Shown: in pieces, positions 1 to 3,325 of the stretch
Layout of the letters: the number at the start of each line of letters is the position of its first letter
Numbering within the stretch: position 1 is the stretch's first letter
NCBI GenBank assembly: GCA_023388965.1
Contig: JAEWFF010000030.1
Coordinates: 1-5,332 of the forward strand
Origin: Pseudomonadota bacterium
Lineage (GTDB): Bacteria; Pseudomonadota; Alphaproteobacteria; Rhizobiales; Methylopilaceae
DNA: 5,332 nucleotides
Reading direction: 5' to 3'
Made by a program: the position numbers and the translations under genes
The notes under the pieces: model-generated
What the model was told of the DNA's origin: nothing
Databases searched by the model: none
What the model saw: the letters and a program-made list of their open reading frames with translations, nothing else

Positions 1-407
1 TCGGAGAAGACCTTGCGTCCGCCAGCCAGCAGGCGCGTCACCAGCGTGCTCTTTCCCGCGCGCCGGCTTGCCGGAAACAGCACCAGGCGATCGCCGAAGG
101 CGACCGAGCCGGCATGCAGCAATCCCAACCCCGCTGTGTTGTCCACATAGCCGTTGACGATCTCGACGAGCGCCGAGCAGACGATGCCGAGATCGTCGCT
201 TTCGATCGATCGCCACCCGTCATGCACGCGGTGCATCCGGAACGCGCCGTCTCCCCGCTCGATCTCGAGAAACGCATCGCTTCCCGTGTCGCCGCCGTCG
301 ATGCGCGCCGGCCAGCCGGTCAGCACCGCTCTCAAGGCATCCGCCACCGGCCGCGAGCGGGGGCACAGCCGAACGGGTCCCGGCAGCCCTTCCAGGTGAA
401 GCAACAT
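1..407 (-). CDS. HprK-like P-loop kinase, 5' part only (truncated by window edge)
   Basis: The N-terminal 135 residues of a protein whose C-terminus lies left of the window. Around residues 94-135 it reads GLGLLHAGSVAFGDRLVLF, then PASRRAGKSTL, then VTRLLAGGRKVFSD. This is the layout of the HPr kinase/phosphorylase (HprK) superfamily: a strand pair, a Walker A loop (A113-S120, ASRRAGKS, with Ala in place of the usual first Gly) and the start of the 'GxxVFSDD' segment. Standalone HprK-like proteins of this type are often annotated 'HprK-related kinase' or 'serine kinase'; several are associated with PqqD-like proteins or peptide-modification clusters (established knowledge). The substrate is unknown here and the catalytic second half is not visible. 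The chosen ATG has a GGAG-type site about 12 nt upstream; an in-frame ATG at 458 would add 17 Arg-rich residues but has no visible ribosome site. It lies downstream of the Gly-rich secreted protein gene on the same strand, 113 nt apart. The family call is fairly secure, the role is not. Confidence 0.8.
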   Translation of the reverse strand, partial: MLLHLEGLPGPVRLCPRSRPVADALRAVLTGWPARIDGGDTGSDAFLEIERGDGAFRMHRVHDGWRSIESDDLGIVCSALVEIVNGYVDNTAGLGLLHAGSVAFGDRLVLFPASRRAGKSTLVTRLLAGGRKVFS

Positions 408-479
408 CGTCCCGCGTCTCCGTGACGAAACGCGGCCGACACGCCGCCGGCCGCTCATGGCATTGTGGAGAACGGACGG

Positions 480-509
480 CGCCGGGCCGCGCATCCTTGC
501 GGCCCGGCG
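480..509 (-). other. GC-rich 11-bp hairpin between the Gly-rich gene and the kinase gene
   Basis: CGCCGGGCCGC (480-490) and GCGGCCCGGCG (499-509) are perfect reverse complements around an 8-nt loop. The hairpin sits 11 nt beyond the stop of the Gly-rich gene and about 70 nt before the kinase start. There is no T-tract on either side, so it is not a canonical intrinsic terminator. It could stabilise the upstream mRNA or partly attenuate readthrough into the kinase gene (inference). Confidence 0.5.
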
Positions 510-520
510 ACGATACCATT

Positions 521-913
521 CTAGCGGAATATGCTCCGGAAGGCGTTCTCTATCGACCTGCCGGGATTGCCTCCGCCGGCACGCCGGCCACCCGAACCAC
601 GGCCGCGCCCGCGTCCGCCCGATCCGCCGCGGCTGCCGCGCCCACCACCGCTGCCGCGTCCGCCACCGGATCCGCGTCCGCCGCCCGAACCGCCACGCCC
701 GCCGCCGCTGCCGCCACCCGAACCGCCGCCGCTGCCGCTGCCGCCCGATCCGCCGGAAGCATGCGCCTTGTCCATCGACAGGAGCGTCGGCGCCACATAG
801 GCGGTGGTCGCAGCCAGGCCCATCAAGGCAAGAAGCCGCCTGCGGCTGGTGCTAACCTCTTCGCCCTGGCCTGCATCGGCCATGGCATCGATATGGTCGT
901 TATCTCTGGTCAT
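521..913 (-). CDS. Tat-exported Gly/Ser/Arg-rich small protein, function unknown
   Basis: A 130-residue protein. The ATG at 913 is preferred because GGAGA lies about 6 nt upstream; a longer frame from 943 adds ten residues without such a site. Residues 1-20 are acidic and polar, followed by a twin-arginine motif (S23-R24-R25-R26-L27-L28), a hydrophobic stretch to about residue 45 and a plausible signal-peptidase site A50-H51-A52/S53. The mature part is almost entirely Gly, Ser and Arg, with SGGGRG hexads at 76-93 and RGRGRG at 101-106, and ends in a different tail (NPGRSIENAFRSIFR). I do not recognise a family. Codons for the repeated Gly residues vary (GGC, GGT, GGA, GGG). The same-strand HprK-like kinase follows. 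A proline-rich frame on the opposite strand is only the antisense of this gene. It could be a secreted structural or matrix protein, or a substrate for a peptide-modifying system; both are inference. Confidence 0.75.
   Translation of the reverse strand: MTRDNDHIDAMADAGQGEEVSTSRRRLLALMGLAATTAYVAPTLLSMDKAHASGGSGGSGSGGGSGGGSGGGRGGSGGGRGSGGGRGSGGGRGSRGGSGGRGRGRGSGGRRAGGGNPGRSIENAFRSIFR
635..688 (-). repeat. Three tandem SGGGRG-coding units inside the Gly-rich protein
   Basis: Residues 76-93 of the Gly-rich protein are three consecutive SGGGRG hexads, i.e. 18-bp units, flanked by looser GGGS and GGR repeats. The units differ at synonymous positions (for example GGC-GGC-GGA, GGT-GGC-GGA, GGT-GGT-GGG), so this is not a fresh slippage expansion. 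Confidence 0.7.
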
Positions 914-1055
914 CTGACTTCTCCGTTTGTTCAACGCCGCCAAGCGCCAGCGGCCTCTCCTGCCGTCGTTGGCGGCATTGAGATGGAAACGGACGGCCGC
1001 AGGCTTTATTCCCCGCGCCGGTGATTTTTGTGCCGGGTTCTCCCGCGGCGTTTAC

Positions 1056-1080
1056 GGAACAATCCCCGCGGGCACCCGTT
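1056..1080 (+). promoter_or_regulatory. EcfG-type (general stress response) promoter of the dodecin gene
   Basis: GGAAC (1056-1060) is followed after exactly 16 nt by CGTT (1077-1080), matching the consensus GGAAC-N16/17-CGTT known for the alphaproteobacterial sigma factor EcfG (RpoE2 in Sinorhizobium). Transcription would start near 1086-1090, leaving a leader of about 25 nt with AGGGAG (1101-1106) 6 nt before the dodecin ATG. Motif and spacing are seen; use by EcfG is inferred. Confidence 0.7.
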
Positions 1081-1090
1081 CCGGAACGGG
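1075..1090. promoter_or_regulatory. Perfect 16-bp palindrome overlapping the dodecin promoter -10 region
   Basis: CCCGTTCCGGAACGGG is a perfect inverted repeat with no spacer. It contains the CGTT -10 element of the predicted EcfG promoter and the expected start-site region, a position suited to a repressor operator. It may instead be a chance extension of the promoter motif; no regulator gene is visible nearby. Confidence 0.45.
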
Positions 1091-1112
1091 CGGGACAGCC
1101 AGGGAGAAGACC

Positions 1113-1316
1113 ATGTCCGTAGCACGCATCACCGAAATCTCCTCGACATCGACCAAAAGCTTCGAGGATGCCATCAATGTCGGCATCGAACGCGCAGGAA
1201 ACACCCTGCGCAACGTCAAGGGCGCATGGGTCAAGGACCAGGAAGTAAACGTGGAGAACGGCCGGATCGCATCCTACAAGGTCGTCCTGAAAGTCACCTT
1301 CGTCCTCGACGACTGA
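1113..1316 (+). CDS. Dodecin family flavin-binding protein
   Basis: A 67-residue protein with the dodecin layout: strand VARITEIS, helix from about 15 to 33 (TKSFEDAINVGIERAGNTL), then RNVKGAWVKDQEV and the final strand YKVVLKVTFVLD. Dodecins form hollow dodecamers that bind riboflavin or FMN pairs and act as flavin buffers or stores in the cytoplasm (family knowledge). Length is normal for the family. The start has AGGGAG 6 nt upstream; a longer open frame from 927 has no such support. An EcfG-type promoter lies directly upstream, suggesting general-stress control. The only Trp (W39) lies two residues later than the flavin-stacking Trp36 of the Halobacterium protein when aligned by eye on the 'T-x-x-N-V' and 'DQ' positions. 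The gene is divergent from the Gly-rich gene across about 200 bp and no functional link is implied. Confidence 0.93.
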   Translation: MSVARITEISSTSTKSFEDAINVGIERAGNTLRNVKGAWVKDQEVNVENGRIASYKVVLKVTFVLDD

Positions 1317-1391
1317 TCCGCAGGGGCCGGGAGCGGCGGCATGGTCGCGACCGGCATATCCTTTTCGTAGGGACGAATATTGCTGGCGAGT

Positions 1392-1430
1392 TGATTGATG
1401 GCGTGCGAACGCGCGCCATCAATCATTTCT
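1392..1430 (+). terminator. Strong hairpin with short T-run downstream of dodecin
   Basis: TGATTGATGGCG (1392-1403) pairs perfectly with CGCCATCAATCA (1414-1425), and the loop side can extend the stem by about three pairs. On the plus strand it is followed by TTTCT, a weak T-tract. It lies 75 nt after the dodecin stop and about 95 nt before the next start, so a dodecin terminator is the simplest reading. An operator is the alternative. Confidence 0.5.
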
Positions 1431-1439
1431 GGCCGAACG

Positions 1440-1458
1440 GGCACAGGCAGTCTGTGCC
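1440..1458. promoter_or_regulatory. Short inverted repeat upstream of the DUF982 gene
   Basis: GGCACAG (1440-1446) and CTGTGCC (1452-1458) are perfect reverse complements with a 5-nt spacer, about 65 nt before the DUF982 start. It could be an operator half-site pair or a leader hairpin. I could not identify a convincing -35/-10 pair here. Confidence 0.25.
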
Positions 1459-1523
1459 GCGCTCCTGTCGCAACCCTCTGCCCCCTCGTGCGTTCTGCCT
1501 GAAAAGATACAGGGAAAAGTCAG

Positions 1524-1820
1524 ATGGACGCCGCACAATTCCGACTGCCGGTGCGTATCCAGTCAGCGCCGGGCGAGCCGATCAGTGAAGTCTACAGCGC
1601 CGAGCAGGCGCTCGATCTGCTACTGGCATGGCCGCATCATCAGGGCCGGGTTTACGAAGCTGCGCTGAAGGCGTGCTTCGCCGCCACGGTCGATGTCGAG
1701 GCTGCCGAAAAGGCGCAGCAGGCTTTCCGCGCTTTTGCGCGGCTGTCGGGCATCCTGTCGCGCGACATGATGCCTGCACTGCCCGGTTCCTTCGGCTTCC
1801 GCCCGCATCTGCCGGGATAG
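1524..1820 (+). CDS. DUF982 domain-containing small protein
   Basis: A 98-residue protein with the pattern of the DUF982 family: an N-terminal strand (FRLPVRIQS), then I-S-x-V-Y-S-A-E-Q-A-L-x-L-L, a WP followed by G and Y (residues 36-44), a Cys-containing helix (ALKACFAA, about 46-53), and a second helix with AAEKAQQAFRAFAR. These are cytoplasmic proteins of unknown function, often present as many paralogues in rhizobia (family knowledge). There is no signal peptide or membrane segment. The ATG is preceded by AGGGAAAA about 6-12 nt upstream. The gene stands alone between the dodecin hairpin and a convergent lipoprotein gene, with 34 bp between the two stops and no strong terminator. The call rests on pattern memory, not a profile search. 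Confidence 0.7.
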   Translation: MDAAQFRLPVRIQSAPGEPISEVYSAEQALDLLLAWPHHQGRVYEAALKACFAATVDVEAAEKAQQAFRAFARLSGILSRDMMPALPGSFGFRPHLPG

Positions 1821-1854
1821 CACCCCGGATGATTTGTACGATGGATCGGCGTTG

Positions 1855-2136
1855 CTATCTCGGGGCGCCGAGCCCGGAGCTTGCGCCTTCTCTCATCTCC
1901 GGCCACCCCATCTTGACCGGACATTGAGACCGGTCGATCTTGCACCGGTATTCGGCATCGGTCATGCCCGGAGGGGGCGAGCCGCGATACATCGGTCCCG
2001 GCGCGCCGCATGCGGAAAGAACTGTCAAGGCCGAGGCGACCATGGCCAGCTTCCGCGCCACGGGAACCAGCCTTGCGATGCGGCTGCAATCTGCATTTCG
2101 GGATTCAGCCCCACCAACGCTCGTTCCGACAACCAA
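1855..2136 (-). CDS. Small putative lipoprotein, function unknown
   Basis: The frame encodes a lipobox (L40-S41-A42-C43 counted from the TTG at 2136) followed by a short Pro/Gly-rich mature part with two Cys residues (EYRCKIDRSQCPVKMGW). It is probably a lipid-anchored periplasmic protein; I do not recognise the family. The start is uncertain. TTG at 2136 has a perfect AGGAGG (2147-2142) 5 nt upstream, giving 93 residues, but puts 42 residues before the lipobox Cys. GTG at 2061 gives 68 residues with an ideal 17-residue signal (MARKLAMVASALTVLSA/C) but only a weak AAGG upstream. The mature protein, about 50 residues, is the same in both cases. A promoter-like pair lies at 2238-2209. The gene is downstream of the SIMPL gene on the same strand but separated by a strong terminator, so it is probably transcribed alone. 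Confidence 0.6.
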   Translation of the reverse strand: MVVGTSVGGAESRNADCSRIARLVPVARKLAMVASALTVLSACGAPGPMYRGSPPPGMTDAEYRCKIDRSQCPVKMGWPEMREGASSGLGAPR

Positions 2137-2141
2137 TGCGA

Positions 2142-2147
2142 CCTCCT
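2142..2147 (-). promoter_or_regulatory. Perfect Shine-Dalgarno AGGAGG before the TTG at 2136
   Basis: AGGAGG followed by a 5-nt spacer (TCGCA) and TTG. This is the strongest ribosome binding site seen in the window and is the reason for taking the TTG as start of the lipoprotein frame despite the unusually long leader it implies. Confidence 0.55.
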
Positions 2148-2157
2148 GACAGACAGG

Positions 2158-2170
2158 TTGAACCGTTCAA
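2158..2170. promoter_or_regulatory. 13-bp palindrome TTGAAC-C-GTTCAA in the lipoprotein leader
   Basis: TTGAAC and GTTCAA flank a single C, 22 bp upstream of the TTG start. A second GTTCAA occurs at 2233-2238, overlapping the proposed -35. Two copies of the half-site around the promoter suggest an operator, but no cognate regulator is visible. Confidence 0.35.
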
Positions 2171-2208
2171 GGGCGCACAGCGGAGCTGCGGCCTGACGAT
2201 GCGTTCGC

Positions 2209-2238
2209 CCTATAGCACGCTCGTAACAGCCGGTTCAA
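2209..2238 (-). promoter_or_regulatory. Possible sigma-70-type promoter of the lipoprotein gene
   Basis: On the minus strand TTGAAC (2238-2233) is followed after 18 nt by TATAGG (2214-2209), each matching four of six consensus positions. This would give a leader of about 65 nt to the TTG start. It is a weak pattern match only. Confidence 0.3.
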
Positions 2239-2284
2239 ACGCAGCAACGATCGAAATCCGCCATTTGCGATCTCGTCGCGAGCG

Positions 2285-2313
2285 AAAAAGGGCCGGCTTC
2301 GCGCCGGCCCTTT
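2285..2313 (-). terminator. Rho-independent terminator of the SIMPL gene
   Basis: GGGCCGGC (2290-2297) and GCCGGCCC (2303-2310) form a perfect GC stem with a TTCGC loop on the plus strand, extended by A-T pairs. Read on the minus strand the stem begins a few nt after the SIMPL stop and is followed by TTTTT (2289-2285), a canonical intrinsic terminator. Confidence 0.9.
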
Positions 2314-2317
2314 CCCT

Positions 2318-3043
2318 TTACTGCTTGAGTTCGAAGGTGACGTTGACCTGAACCCGGTAGGTGTTTTCGCCCGCCTCCACGGGCACCGAATCGGCGGCGG
2401 CCTCCATGCGGTAGGCCTTGGCGCCGAGCGGCATCGGCGGCGGTGCGAAGGACTGTTCGGAGAGTTCCAGGATGCGGCCGAGTTCGACGCCGGCTGCTTC
2501 GGCCAGCGTGCGGGCGCGGGCCACCGCGTCCTCGACCGCGCGCTTGCGCGCCTCGGTGGTGGCGGCTGCCGGATCGTCGTTGGTGAAAGTGATGTTGCCG
2601 CCCTGGTTGACGCCGAGCGTCACCGAACGGTCGATGATCTCGCCGACGGCGGCGATGTCGCGCACGCGCACGGTCAGCGTGTTGGAGACCTGGTAGGCGA
2701 CGATGCGCGGCTGCTGCTCGCCGTCATTGTTCTGCGGATAGACGTAGCGCGGGTTGATCTGCAGGCTGGCGGTCTGGATGTCGCGCTGCTCGATGCCGGC
2801 TTCCTTCATAGCCGTGATGACCGCATTCATGGCCTCGTTGTTGGCGTCGAGCGCTGCGCGCGCGGTATCCGCCTCGCGCATCACGGCAAGGCTGACGATC
2901 GCCATGTCGGGAGCGATCGCGGTCTCGCCCTCGCCGGTCACGATCACGCGCGGCGTCTTTGCCGGCTGAGCCTCCTGGGCCATGGCCACGCCGGGCAGGG
3001 TCATCGCTGCGGCAAGCAGCATCGGCAGATATCTGCGGTTCAT
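2318..3043 (-). CDS. Periplasmic SIMPL-domain (DUF541) protein
   Basis: A 241-residue protein with a signal peptide (N-R-R-Y, hydrophobic core MLLAAAMTL, site A20-M21-A22/Q23) and then a single SIMPL/DUF541 domain over roughly residues 32-240. Family marks are VTGEGE near the start, AL(D)xNNEAMNAVITAMKEAGI, the DIQTASLQINPRY stretch, YQVSNTLTVRVRD, the helix ARKRAVEDAVARARTLAEAAGV and the closing YRVQVNVTFEL strand. Members are exported; E. coli YggE is linked to lower oxidative stress, but the biochemical role is unsettled. The ATG at 3043 is chosen because GGAG lies 6 nt upstream; a TTG nine codons earlier would put extra polar residues before the signal. A CATAAT box (3098-3093) about 50 nt upstream may be its -10. 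The gene is monocistronic, with its own terminator, and diverges from the tRNA. Confidence 0.92.
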   Translation of the reverse strand: MNRRYLPMLLAAAMTLPGVAMAQEAQPAKTPRVIVTGEGETAIAPDMAIVSLAVMREADTARAALDANNEAMNAVITAMKEAGIEQRDIQTASLQINPRYVYPQNNDGEQQPRIVAYQVSNTLTVRVRDIAAVGEIIDRSVTLGVNQGGNITFTNDDPAAATTEARKRAVEDAVARARTLAEAAGVELGRILELSEQSFAPPPMPLGAKAYRMEAAADSVPVEAGENTYRVQVNVTFELKQ

Positions 3044-3157
3044 CTGGTTCTCCAATAGGTTGTTTCCCAAGACCCGATCGGCATAGGAAGCGATTATGGG
3101 TGGATTGCGGCGGCAGTCTTGTGCCGGAGCAAAAAAGCAACTAGGTCAGCGGCGGTG

Positions 3158-3233
3158 GGGCCTGTAGCTCAATGGTTAGAGCCGGCGGCTCATAACCGCT
3201 TGGTTGGGGGTTCGAGTCCCTCCGGGCCCACCA
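3158..3233 (+). tRNA. tRNA-Ile2 (CAT anticodon, AUA-decoding)
   Basis: A full cloverleaf can be folded. The acceptor stem is GGGCCTG (3158-3164) with CGGGCCC (3223-3229), containing one G-T pair. The D stem is GCTC/GAGC; the anticodon stem GGCGG/CCGCT has the loop CTCATAA (anticodon CAT at 3191-3193); the T stem closes on TTCGAGT. Discriminator A3230 and an encoded CCA (3231-3233) follow. The anticodon-arm context CTCATAA-CGCTTGGT matches tRNA-Ile2 (E. coli ileX) better than elongator or initiator tRNA-Met; C34 would be changed to lysidine by TilS so it reads AUA. The gene is intact although an integrase gene lies just downstream, as expected if the inserted element restores the 3' end. Confidence 0.82.
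3201..3233 (+). other. Probable attachment site (attL) at the tRNA 3' end
   Basis: Tyrosine recombinases encoded next to a tRNA usually recombine within its T-arm to 3' end, leaving a direct repeat of that segment at the far end of the element. The T-arm and acceptor 3' half here lie 92 bp before an integrase reading away from the tRNA. No second copy is present in the window, so the exact core cannot be set from this sequence. Confidence 0.5.
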
Positions 3234-3297
3234 GTCTACCCTTAAGTAGCTGAAATCTCTAAAACAATAGCAAAATCAATCACCTGAAAAGTTGACC

Positions 3298-3321
3298 TGC
3301 TACACAAGAATGCTACACAAG
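3298..3321 (+). repeat. Direct repeat TGCTACACAAG x2 before the integrase
   Basis: TGCTACACAAG occurs at 3298-3308 and again at 3311-3321, two nt apart and ending 4 nt before the integrase ATG. The stretch from 3234 to here is noticeably more AT-rich than its surroundings. Such iterated sites near att are typical of integrase arm-type or excisionase binding sites (inference), and could also let the integrase control its own expression. Confidence 0.6.
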
Positions 3322-3325
3322 CAGG

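Noticed and set aside
220..519. Minus-strand 99-aa open frame overlapping the kinase gene
   Set aside because: It is out of frame with the HprK-like protein, Arg/Pro-rich without any motif, and overlaps the hairpin; a shadow frame in high-GC DNA.
550..760. CRISPR-like or satellite array suggested by repeated CCGCC/GCCACC words
   Set aside because: There are no unique spacers of constant length; the pattern follows the Gly-rich coding frame.
531..800. Plus-strand proline-rich open frame (PPEPRPRPRPPDPP-like)
   Set aside because: It is the antisense of the Gly-rich gene; Gly codons read backwards give Pro/Ala. It has no ribosome site, and the minus-strand frame has a signal peptide and a good start.
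521..913. Gly-rich protein as a lasso-peptide or PQQ precursor
   Set aside because: The kinase neighbour hints at peptide modification, but the Tat signal, the length and the Gly/Ser/Arg repeats do not fit known precursor types, and no cyclase or protease is visible. Kept only as an open hypothesis.
917..983. Short minus-strand ORF (ATG near 981, about 15 codons including one Trp) upstream of the Gly-rich gene as a leader peptide
   Set aside because: It lacks a clear ribosome site and any attenuator structure; a 15-codon ORF is expected by chance.
422..1024. Plus-strand 200-aa Ala-rich open frame
   Set aside because: It is antisense to the Gly-rich gene, its composition is dictated by GC codons (Ala/Ala/Thr runs), and it has no start signals.
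1028..1588. Plus-strand 186-aa open frame spanning the dodecin gene and its downstream spacer
   Set aside because: It is a +1 shadow of dodecin rich in Arg/His/Gly and crosses the hairpin; it has no family signal.
3158..3233. Reading the CAT anticodon tRNA as initiator or elongator tRNA-Met
   Set aside because: The first acceptor pair is G-C rather than the C-A mismatch of initiators, and the anticodon arm with the CGCTTGGT segment matches the tRNA-Ile2 pattern. A tRNA classifier would settle it.
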